Position numbers and translations under genes: made by a program. The notes beneath the pieces are model-generated. The model made no database searches, had not been told where the DNA came from, and saw only the letters and a program-made list of their open reading frames with translations. From an uncultured Bacteriovorax sp. (lineage in GTDB: Bacteria; Bdellovibrionota; Bacteriovoracia; Bacteriovoracales; Bacteriovoracaceae): 12,105 nucleotides of DNA. Below, piece after piece: positions 7,298 through 12,105 of this stretch; within the stretch, counting starts at the first letter, position 1, and each line of letters begins with the position of its first letter. The DNA lies in NCBI GenBank assembly GCA_946482295.1, contig CAMLRB010000107.1:1-12105 (forward strand). The letters are read 5' to 3'.

Positions 7298-7716
7298 TAG
7301 ATCAGATCGATCGAAACAAGTTTACCGCGAAGGTTATAACGAGTTTCAAGTTTAATCACCGATTCCATTTCTGTGTTGTGGTAAGCGTGAAAGACTCTGT
7401 AGCCCACTTGTTTACCTTCAACATTAAAAAGAATTGATGAATACATATACATCATGCTTGTGGAGTCATCCGGCCAGATTCCGAGTTCAATAACATTATA
7501 GAAATCAACGATTGCAGGGAGTGCATCGACATCGACTTTATTTTTGAGGGATGTATTATAAACTTCACGGGCTCCACCTACTTTCGTACAAAGGGCCACA
7601 AGGTGAGAGATTTCTTTAAGACCCGGGCACATGCTCTCTTCAACATCGCGAAATTCAGTTGATGCGAAAGCTGAAGAGGCCAGTGTAAAGGCAATAGCTG
7701 CGATAAGTGATTTCAT
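7294..7716 (-). CDS. Small exported protein of unknown function
   Basis: Not recognised. The start at 7716 is chosen because a strong AGGGGGA precedes it and because the product then begins directly with a signal peptide (MKSLIAAIAF, cleavage near AFA-STE); the in-frame ATG at 7764 would bury the signal behind 16 charged residues. The 140-aa product has two cysteines (30 and 43) and an alpha/beta pattern with a beta-rich C-terminal half ending in LVSIDLIY. The last codons overlap the 3' end of the serine hydrolase gene by 4 bp, with both stops sharing CTAG. An 11-bp tandem repeat lies just upstream. The gene may be read through from the lipoprotein gene 86 bp upstream on the same strand. Confidence 0.8.
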   Translation of the reverse strand: MKSLIAAIAFTLASSAFASTEFRDVEESMCPGLKEISHLVALCTKVGGAREVYNTSLKNKVDVDALPAIVDFYNVIELGIWPDDSTSMMYMYSSILFNVEGKQVGYRVFHAYHNTEMESVIKLETRYNLRGKLVSIDLIY

Positions 7717-7723
7717 GAGTCCC

Positions 7724-7745
7724 CCTAAATTTGACCTAAATTTGA
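7724..7745. repeat. 11-bp perfect tandem repeat at a ribosome binding site
   Basis: CCTAAATTTGA occurs twice in direct succession (7724-7734 and 7735-7745). Read in the sense of the minus-strand gene this is TCAAATTTAGG twice, the second copy running straight into the Shine-Dalgarno GGGGGA. It duplicates an AGG element one helical turn apart. It could be a replication-slippage product or a pair of binding sites. Confidence 0.6.
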
Positions 7746-7802
7746 ATTGAGGACTTCTATCCAAAAATCATCTTGAGGGGAATTTCAAAAATTCGATGCT
7801 TT

Positions 7803-8348
7803 CTATCTTTTATAAGATTCCGTGGCCTCACCACTCTCTGCCTGCAGTCTTTCAACCGCCCCTAAGACCAGCGAGCCCAGGATCGCTTGTTCGGCCGAGC
7901 AGACCTTATTAAACCGAATAGCGACTTCGTTACTCATCCCAAAGGCTTGAACATTGTATTTGACGGCGAGGTTCTGCATATCGGCCTTCATTGATGAATA
8001 GCTGATAAATTTCGCGAGGGGATTTTCACTATTGTAAGTGAATTCGCCATTGACGATTTTTCCGATCACAATATCTTGTTTGTCCCAGTTAAGTTTGTAA
8101 TCTTCGTGATTGGAAATGGTAATATCGCCATTTTCTTCCCAGTGACCTGAGACGTTTTTACAATTCCACAAGAGTTGACGGCAGTGACCACTCCAACTGG
8201 CCACGCGGTTATACGCGCTCACGGCGGTGGGCGGAAACCAAAAAGGACTCTCCTTCCAGACTTTACAGGTTTCGTCTTGCTCGAGTTTATCCACTGAAGC
8301 GCAGCCGAATAGAGTTAATACGAGGACAAAAAAAGGTAGAATTTTCAT
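7803..8348 (-). CDS. Lipoprotein of unknown function
   Basis: Not recognised. The 181-aa product has a type II signal peptide with lipobox LFGC (lipid-bearing Cys16), followed by ASVDKLEQ. The absence of Asp at +2 suggests outer-membrane sorting if the usual Lol rule applies. The mature part has four more cysteines (28, 56, 63 and 150), a Trp-rich segment (WKESPFWFPP) and a beta-strand-rich middle with GHWEENGDITISN. The last 30 residues look helical. There is only an AAGG directly against the ATG, so the ribosome binding site is poor, and a promoter candidate sits 6 nt from the ATG. It diverges from the 8434 gene and may run on into the 7716 gene downstream. Confidence 0.8.
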   Translation of the reverse strand: MKILPFFVLVLTLFGCASVDKLEQDETCKVWKESPFWFPPTAVSAYNRVASWSGHCRQLLWNCKNVSGHWEENGDITISNHEDYKLNWDKQDIVIGKIVNGEFTYNSENPLAKFISYSSMKADMQNLAVKYNVQAFGMSNEVAIRFNKVCSAEQAILGSLVLGAVERLQAESGEATESYKR

Positions 8349-8354
8349 ACCTTC

Positions 8355-8382
8355 ATTGTTTCACTGAAATGATCCTTTTCAA
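8355..8382 (-). promoter_or_regulatory. Promoter candidate for the 8348 lipoprotein, near-leaderless
   Basis: On the minus strand: -35 TTGAAA (8377-8382, 5 of 6), a 16-bp spacer and -10 AACAAT (8355-8360, 4 of 6). Six nt separate the -10 from the ATG. The -35 lies on the same bases as the -35 of the divergent plus-strand promoter. Confidence 0.35.
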
Positions 8383-8404
8383 AGACCTCTGGGCGTTCTA
8401 GATT
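8376..8404 (+). promoter_or_regulatory. Promoter candidate for the 8434 gene
   Basis: -35 TTTTCA (8376-8381), a 17-bp spacer and -10 TAGATT (8399-8404). The -35 hexamer is the same as that proposed for the 4399 gene. It overlaps the opposing minus-strand -35, so only one polymerase could bind at a time. Confidence 0.35.
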
Positions 8405-8433
8405 CGCTCAAACTTGATTCAATGGAGACTCCT

Positions 8434-8880
8434 ATGAAATTCGCCTTCGCTTTACTTTTGGCCATTTTCTTTTCTGCATCAGCGTCAGCGTATGATGAAG
8501 GGATAAAGACTCAGCTTCTTTACTGTTCTGAGAAATTTTCAATTTTAGAAGTTTATCAGGAAAACGGAGTGACTTATGTGAGCCGTATGCTTTTGCTAGA
8601 TCGTGTAAGAGGAAATCCTTACGTTTATGGAAGCATTTCGCAAACTTCAACAGCTGTCATCGAAGCACAATCAGTGATAAAAACAGCAGACTCTCTTATT
8701 TTTAAGTTGGAAGATGGAAAACAACTTACAATTAAAATTATTAAAGATGTACCAGAAGAAACTATGAAGATTCAGATCCTTTCTGATGCCGAAAATGCTG
8801 AAATTCAATTGAATGCCATTCTCGATTCAGAAGGAACACCGTTGGAATTCTATTCTTTGGACTCTTGCGAGATTAAATAA
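8434..8880 (+). CDS. Small exported protein of unknown function
   Basis: Not recognised. The start at 8434 is preferred because GGAG lies 7 nt upstream and the product then opens with a signal peptide (MKFAFALLLAIFF, cleavage near ASA-YDE). The ATG at 8422 is in frame, but that ATG itself contains the first base of the ribosome binding site. The 148-aa product has just two cysteines, Cys31 near the start of the mature chain and Cys145 four residues from the end, the same layout as the 4399 gene product. The pattern of alternating hydrophobic and polar residues (for example QLTIKIIKDV) suggests a beta-sandwich or barrel. The codon choice is AT-rich and ordinary for the window. It is followed by 88 bp and then another small exported gene. 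Confidence 0.8.
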   Translation: MKFAFALLLAIFFSASASAYDEGIKTQLLYCSEKFSILEVYQENGVTYVSRMLLLDRVRGNPYVYGSISQTSTAVIEAQSVIKTADSLIFKLEDGKQLTIKIIKDVPEETMKIQILSDAENAEIQLNAILDSEGTPLEFYSLDSCEIK

Positions 8881-8899
8881 TTACAAAAACTATCATCTA

Positions 8900-8929
8900 G
8901 AGACACGCCCTTTAAAAACTTCATATGAT
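8900..8929 (+). promoter_or_regulatory. Promoter candidate for the 8969 gene
   Basis: -10 TATGAT (8924-8929, 5 of 6) and -35 GAGACA (8900-8905, 4 of 6) have an 18-bp spacer. Transcription would start near 8936, inside the left arm of the 12-bp inverted repeat. A transcript from further upstream would carry the full hairpin. Confidence 0.35.
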
Positions 8930-8965
8930 TTCTCCATAAATTTACTAAACCTGTTTATGGAGAAA
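8929..8965 (+). repeat. 12-bp perfect inverted repeat covering the ribosome binding site of the 8969 gene
   Basis: TTTCTCCATAAA (8929-8940) is the exact reverse complement of TTTATGGAGAAA (8954-8965), with a 13-nt loop. The right arm contains the Shine-Dalgarno GGAG (8959-8962), and the left arm contains the anti-SD CTCC. In RNA this would be a stable hairpin hiding the ribosome binding site; in DNA it would be an operator-sized dyad over the proposed start of transcription. No T-tract follows, so it is not a terminator. Confidence 0.8.
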
Positions 8966-8968
8966 CAC

Positions 8969-9421
8969 ATGAAAGCAATTTTACTTGCCGCTCTTTCTTT
9001 AATGTCTGTATCAGCATTCGCAATGCCAAAAGTTGGTGATTCTGTAACTTATAAAATCATCACAAACGGAATGACACTTTCTCAAAAAATCGAACTTACT
9101 GCTTACAATGCAAGCACTGATTCATTCACTCAAACTGAAACGACAACTTACCAAGGTCAAACTCAGAAAGAAGTGAACACTGTTGCTGCTGAAGAAATGA
9201 TCAACGATCAAACTGCTGACATGATGATCACTTACTGTGAATCACAAATGGGTGGAAAACTTCAAACGATTACAGTGACTGCTGGAACATTCAAAGCTTG
9301 TTCAGTTTTCGATCCAGCTACTCAAAGCCAAGTGTGGATGGGAAAAGTTCCATTTGGAATGATTAAACTTCAAGGTTCACAAGTTTCTGCTGAACTTATG
9401 AGTTTCACGAACGGAAAATAA
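8969..9421 (+). CDS. Small secreted protein with an AGTFKAC / PFGMIKLQ motif pair
   Basis: The 150-aa product has signal peptide MKAILLAALSLMSVSAFA. The mature chain is Thr/Gln-rich and beta-patterned, with Cys90 and Cys111. Residues 103-135 carry the order VTAGTFKACSVF, QVWMGK, VPFGMIKLQ. This order (AGTFxC, then a Trp strand, then a P-G turn) recurs in secreted beta-barrel proteins of unknown role; I recognise the pattern but cannot name the family with certainty. The start at 8969 follows GGAG at 8959-8962; an in-frame ATG at 8957 and a longer frame from 8813 have no ribosome binding site and would hide the signal peptide. Codons are strongly skewed to CTT, ACT, GCT and CAA, consistent with high expression. 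Translation may be controlled by the hairpin over the ribosome binding site. A strong terminator follows. Confidence 0.85.
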   Translation: MKAILLAALSLMSVSAFAMPKVGDSVTYKIITNGMTLSQKIELTAYNASTDSFTQTETTTYQGQTQKEVNTVAAEEMINDQTADMMITYCESQMGGKLQTITVTAGTFKACSVFDPATQSQVWMGKVPFGMIKLQGSQVSAELMSFTNGK

Positions 9422-9435
9422 TTTCAGAATGATTT

Positions 9436-9462
9436 AGGCCCTGGGAAACCGGGGCTTTTTTT
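9436..9462 (+). terminator. Rho-independent terminator of the 8969 gene
   Basis: A 7-bp stem, GCCCTGG (9438-9444) with CCGGGGC (9449-9455), one T-G wobble, closes on a GAAA tetraloop. An A-T and a G-T pair extend the base, and seven T residues follow (9456-9462). The last two T residues are part of the stop codon of the facing minus-strand gene (9461-9463). Confidence 0.93.
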
Positions 9463-10312
9463 AGAGACTCTTAAGCGGTTTTGCTCTCAACATTTCTCTA
9501 TTTGCGCCTCGAGATCCCATCTCTGTCACTTTCGAATCAAACTCTTTCGTCTCCCCTCTCCATGAATCAAAAACATATTTTTTTCCATCGGGAGATATCA
9601 GCTGTGAATACGCGTGAGCGACTTGATCGCCCTTATCTTTAGTTGATGTTTCATCGTAAAAATCAATCGTGTAACCTTTAAAACGAAGATACATAGACTC
9701 CGGCGTACTGGAATCCAAAAAGCGATAGACCTGCTCCACACAGACGAGATAATCAGATTTTTTTGATACGTCCATATTGGTATTTTCTTTTAAAACACCA
9801 AACGCAATCGAAGGAAGATTGTTTGTCACGTAAGCTCGAAGTCCACCGCGACCGGGAGCACGCTCCCCATTAACGACAAGACGATTCATGTAAATGGTAA
9901 GGAGATCATTATGTAATTGTTCTGTTGAAGAATCTTTTTCGAGTTTTGCTAAACGCGAATGAATAGCGAGAAGTTTTTTTGCCTCTTCATCAAGATGAGG
10001 CATGCACGCTTTAGGTGTATTAATCGGTGCGAGTATAGAATCGCAATCAAGACGTCTTTTAATTTTCGATTGAAGACTTGGATCTAATTTTATATCGCGA
10101 CACAAGTGTGCATATGAAAGTTTATTAATCGCAACTTTCGTCACCTCTTGATTGCAAAGCTCTCCACTGATTTTCACACTGCTGCTGATGAATTGATCGA
10201 GTTTCGATTCATCGGGAAGTGCGTATTCGCGACAGCGAACTTGCGATGATTTTTCAATCGCGTGGTTGTTCATGGAAAATAGTAAGAGGCCGGTGGCCAT
10301 CAGGAACTTCAT
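9461..10312 (-). CDS. Exported protein with a possible transglutaminase/papain-like C-terminal domain
   Basis: The 283-aa product has a signal peptide (about residues 1-18, ending NHA). Residues 20-110 are helical with several cysteines (27, 53, 71, 90, 103). Residues 115-180 contain a basic RAPGRGGLRAYVTNN stretch. The C-terminal part holds Cys191 in LVCVEQVYRFL, His233 in VAHAYSQL and Asp249 in YVFDSWRGE. The spacing of 42 and 16 residues, the helix after Cys and the hydrophobic strands around His and Asp match the Cys-His-Asp triad order of transglutaminase-like and related cysteine-hydrolase folds. The active-site call is inference; an inactive or structural domain is possible. No Shine-Dalgarno precedes the ATG, but a promoter with a perfect TATAAT sits 8 nt upstream. 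It is divergent from the 10500 gene, which may encode another cysteine hydrolase. Confidence 0.82.
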   Translation of the reverse strand: MKFLMATGLLLFSMNNHAIEKSSQVRCREYALPDESKLDQFISSSVKISGELCNQEVTKVAINKLSYAHLCRDIKLDPSLQSKIKRRLDCDSILAPINTPKACMPHLDEEAKKLLAIHSRLAKLEKDSSTEQLHNDLLTIYMNRLVVNGERAPGRGGLRAYVTNNLPSIAFGVLKENTNMDVSKKSDYLVCVEQVYRFLDSSTPESMYLRFKGYTIDFYDETSTKDKGDQVAHAYSQLISPDGKKYVFDSWRGETKEFDSKVTEMGSRGANREMLRAKPLKSL

Positions 10313-10320
10313 ACATGTTC

Positions 10321-10349
10321 ATTATAAAAGGCTTCGGAATTTCAAACAA
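10321..10349 (-). promoter_or_regulatory. Promoter with a perfect TATAAT box for the 9461-10312 gene, near-leaderless
   Basis: On the minus strand: -35 TTGTTT (10344-10349), a 17-bp spacer and -10 TATAAT (10321-10326, 6 of 6). Eight nt (10313-10320) separate the -10 from the ATG, so transcription should begin within 0-2 nt of the start codon, which has no ribosome binding site. Confidence 0.6.
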
Positions 10350-10490
10350 TTGAGCATATTCATCCTCTTAGTTTTCGATAGGTTAGCTTGTTTTTTAGTC
10401 ATTAAGAGTGCCCGTGAAAAGTGCCAAAAGCCTAGACACCCCCTCTCATTTTTACAGTCGGATCTTCTAACGGACCTTTGGGACGGCCAT

Positions 10491-10526
10491 ACTCAAGAGA
10501 TGAAAAAATTAGTTATTCTCTTGAGT
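10491..10526 (+). repeat. 10-bp perfect inverted repeat spanning the start codon of the 10500 gene
   Basis: ACTCAAGAGA (10491-10500) is the exact reverse complement of TCTCTTGAGT (10517-10526), with a 16-nt loop. The left arm includes the A of the ATG and the only purine-rich sequence before it; the right arm lies in codons 6-9. It could act as an RNA hairpin blocking the start or as a DNA operator over the promoter and start. Confidence 0.7.
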
Positions 10527-11423
10527 CTTATCGTTTCAGGTAACGTGTTCGCTAAAAACATCTGTGTATGCCAGACCGGCGCTGAACCTGTTTCGGAAAT
10601 TAAATTTTTTAAAGCAGGCTGCTCCGCCTGGTTAAAAGTTCAACGTTGTGATGAACGTAAAATGGTTTCGATTAATGACGATCTTGATGCCCTATTAAAA
10701 AATTCAGAAAATGGTGGAACATTAAAATTGGGTTATGTTGGCCACTGGTCTAGTTCTAACCAGACAAATCATTTCCTTAAAGAAAGAATTATTCCACTTT
10801 CAAAGAAAAAAAATATGAATGTGAACATTGATAATAGCGCATGCAGTGCTATGAGTGATGCTTTCATCGTTCAAGATTTACTCACAAAAGCAAAAGAAGA
10901 GGGCCTGCAAACGAAAATCACCTTCAAAGGTAATCAGGCGATCTCTCTCGGCTTATGGAATTGGTTTATCGGTTTCACTTACAATCTTCCAGCAACAGCT
11001 TCTACAGAATTTCAAAATGCAAAATTCCCGAAGTGTGAAGAATTTGAAAACAAAAGCTGCTCGGAATCTTTCCAGGATAAGGAGAATGGATTTTGTGTGA
11101 ACGAAATTCGCCAACTCGAACGTTTGCAATGTAACAAAATGGAAAAGATAGTTGTAAATAGTGAATCAGAAATGAAGGTTATTGAGCATAGTTGGGAACG
11201 AAAGGCCATTCATGCAGAACCATACTTAGTGAAGGCCTTTGATTCGCAAAAAAACGAAGTCGCCTTAAACGATTCAAATGCTTCGCGATTTAGAATTTAT
11301 AAAGCTGGTGATCCGAGTTCCCAGTTCGAATTAACATCGAAATCTTATGCTCTCGACATTGTTCGTTCACAGAACGAATATCAAAAGTACATTTATAAGA
11401 GAGCGTTGGAGTGGCGGGAATAA
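10500..11423 (+). CDS. Exported Cys-rich protein with possible caspase-like (clan CD) His and Cys motifs
   Basis: The start at 10500 is chosen because the product then opens with a signal peptide (MKKLVILLSLIVSGNVFA); the same frame is open back to 10266, but that part overlaps the divergent gene and has no signal. The 307-aa product has nine cysteines, including CVC at 22-24. The segment GGTLKLGYVGHW places His82 after a hydrophobic strand, and NVNIDNSACSAM places Cys115 after a second strand. The 33-residue gap and the order strand-GH, strand-D-x(3)-C resemble clan CD peptidases such as gingipain and caspase relatives. A third strand, KITFKGNQ, follows. This is weak pattern evidence only. 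The C-terminal 140 residues are unrecognised. There is no true Shine-Dalgarno; a CATACT box at 10488-10493 lies 6 nt from the ATG, and a 10-bp inverted repeat covers the start codon. Confidence 0.82.
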   Translation: MKKLVILLSLIVSGNVFAKNICVCQTGAEPVSEIKFFKAGCSAWLKVQRCDERKMVSINDDLDALLKNSENGGTLKLGYVGHWSSSNQTNHFLKERIIPLSKKKNMNVNIDNSACSAMSDAFIVQDLLTKAKEEGLQTKITFKGNQAISLGLWNWFIGFTYNLPATASTEFQNAKFPKCEEFENKSCSESFQDKENGFCVNEIRQLERLQCNKMEKIVVNSESEMKVIEHSWERKAIHAEPYLVKAFDSQKNEVALNDSNASRFRIYKAGDPSSQFELTSKSYALDIVRSQNEYQKYIYKRALEWRE

Positions 11424-11458
11424 AAATTCCTTAGAGTGGGTCCAAACCTGATAATGCT

Positions 11459-11923
11459 TTATTTTCTTTTCAATGCTGCGAGATTGATTCTTTCAGATTT
11501 TTTTCTATAAATTGACGTTCTAGAATTTTGAGTAATTTCTAGTTTTTTGAAATCTAGCTTATCAACGTCGAATCCATAATAATATTTAATCAAAAATTCA
11601 TTCTTTATTTTTTTTACAAATTTCAATCTAAAATAATCAGCACCATTGGGATAAGCTTTGGAAATATTTTTTGCTTTAACAATCGTTATTCTTTTTCCTG
11701 TAATGCAATCGATAACACCTATTTCAGGCTTTCCAAATATTGGACCAGTTGCAAAGAATAAATTATCATCAAATTCCTTATAGCTCTCGACATCGATTAA
11801 AACGTTTTGCCCAATCTTGATTTCAACGAAGCTTCCATCCCTAATATTTTTTTCTAGCCGGCATAAAGCTTCAGAACTTTGAATGTAAAAGAATGAAAAC
11901 AATACTGACGTGAAAAACTTCAT
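11459..11923 (-). CDS. Small exported protein of unknown function, AT-rich
   Basis: Not recognised. The 154-aa product has a signal peptide (about residues 1-19, Phe-rich, cleavage near SEA-LC) and two cysteines (21 and 73) that could pair. The mature part is basic, with beta-like segments in the first half (FVEIKIGQNVLIDV) and a Lys-rich C-terminus. Base composition is visibly more AT-rich than the neighbours, with many AAA, TTT and ATT codons, which may reflect recent acquisition or weak selection. The best upstream ribosome binding site is a distant AGG about 10 nt before the ATG. It converges with the 10500 gene across 35 bp, in which I see no terminator hairpin. I would treat it as a real but uncharacterised gene. 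Confidence 0.72.
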   Translation of the reverse strand: MKFFTSVLFSFFYIQSSEALCRLEKNIRDGSFVEIKIGQNVLIDVESYKEFDDNLFFATGPIFGKPEIGVIDCITGKRITIVKAKNISKAYPNGADYFRLKFVKKIKNEFLIKYYYGFDVDKLDFKKLEITQNSRTSIYRKKSERINLAALKRK

Positions 11924-12013
11924 CGCACATCGACCTGGAAATTAATTTTTCAATGAGATTAAAAGACAAATTGATCTGCTTCAAGCAGTAATATTACAAT
12001 GGGAATAATTTCG

Positions 12014-12067
12014 TCCCGAAGTGAATCGGACCGAGGGACCGAGGTGCCAGGCCGGGTTCAGACAGCC
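12014..12067. other. GC-rich patch with an 8-bp tandem repeat, unexplained
   Basis: This stretch is markedly richer in G and C than the surrounding AT-rich DNA. It contains GGACCGAG twice in tandem (12028-12043) and small self-complementary pieces (CCGA-N6-TCGG at 12016-12029). No open frame of note covers it. It could be part of a structured RNA, a regulatory site or the leader of a gene beyond the right edge. I could not match it to tRNA, SRP RNA or tmRNA by eye. Confidence 0.4.
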
Positions 12068-12086
12068 AGTGCAACTTTAGTATTAT
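12057..12086 (+). promoter_or_regulatory. Promoter candidate reading off the right edge
   Basis: -35 TTCAGA (12057-12062, 4 of 6), an 18-bp spacer and -10 TATTAT (12081-12086, 5 of 6). Any gene it drives lies outside the window. The -35 overlaps the end of the GC-rich patch. Confidence 0.35.
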
Positions 12087-12105
12087 AAAAAACCTCAAAA
12101 GGTGT

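Noticed and set aside
7299..7314. Three GATC sites within about 16 bp
   Set aside because: They lie at the 3' end of a coding gene, encode normal residues, and no origin-like features (DnaA boxes, AT-rich unwinding region) are nearby.
7780..7794. Small inverted repeat GAATTT-CAA-AAATTC between two minus-strand genes
   Set aside because: It is a 6-bp, all-but-one A/T stem without a T-tract on the minus strand, too weak to call a terminator or operator.
8813..8968. N-terminal extension of the 8969 gene back to 8813
   Set aside because: It overlaps the end of the 8434 gene in another frame and buries a typical signal peptide; the GGAG-preceded ATG at 8969 is better.
10266..10499. N-terminal extension of the 10500 gene back to an ATG at 10266
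   Set aside because: It overlaps the start of the divergent gene, has no ribosome binding site and would place a clean signal peptide at residue 79.
12040..12067. Resemblance of the GC-rich patch to part of an SRP RNA or tRNA T-arm (GGGTTCAGAC)
   Set aside because: The conserved GGAAGG/AGCAGCC loop of SRP RNA is missing, and there is no cloverleaf or acceptor stem that pairs around the motif.
1..12105. CRISPR arrays, insertion sequences, prophage or toxin-antitoxin genes
   Set aside because: No spaced repeat series, transposase, integrase or small two-gene toxin module was seen; the short repeats present are single pairs.

Overview
The window looks like chromosomal DNA from a low-to-mid GC, Gram-negative, predatory-type bacterium, most likely Bdellovibrionota in the Bacteriovoracia (Bacteriovorax/Peredibacter-like). 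This is an inference. It rests on a free-standing SWIB-domain protein, a high density of short proteins with cleavable signal peptides or lipoboxes, and AT-rich DNA with compact spacers. No rRNA, tRNA, phage or insertion-sequence gene was seen.

Layout, left to right. Positions 1-3238 (minus) hold two peptidases: an exported subtilisin-like S8 protease, cut by the left edge, behind a cytosolic M3 oligoendopeptidase. Positions 3239-3459 are a divergent control region with a 13-bp direct repeat and a perfect 7-bp dyad. Next is the SWIB gene (3460-3789) with a UUCG-loop terminator. Two small exported orphans follow (3912-4319 and 4399-4824); the second ends in a terminator facing a minus-strand lipoprotein cytochrome c (4871-5302). 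A plus-strand pair comes next: an exported orphan (5403-5876) joined by a TAATG overlap to an exported serine hydrolase of the beta-lactamase/PBP4 type (5876-7297). That gene meets a minus-strand exported orphan (7294-7716) tail to tail with the two stop codons overlapping. An orphan lipoprotein (7803-8348, minus) diverges from another exported orphan (8434-8880). A secreted protein (8969-9421) has its ribosome binding site inside a 12-bp perfect inverted repeat. A divergent pair (9461-10312 minus, 10500-11423 plus) encodes exported proteins that may be cryptic cysteine hydrolases: one with a transglutaminase-like Cys-His-Asp spacing, one with caspase-like His and Cys motifs. The window ends with an exported orphan (11459-11923, minus) and a GC-rich unexplained patch before a possible promoter reading off the right edge.

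Twelve of the fourteen genes appear to be exported (ten signal peptides, two lipoproteins). Only the M3 peptidase and the SWIB protein look cytosolic. The region therefore reads as a cell-envelope or secretome neighbourhood built of mostly monocistronic genes, not as one pathway. The recognisable activities are peptide and ester hydrolysis plus one haem protein. The main points of interest are the subtilase with almost no Asp-His spacing, the two candidate cysteine hydrolases, the inverted repeats at two translation starts, and several promoters placed so close to the ATG that the mRNAs may be leaderless.
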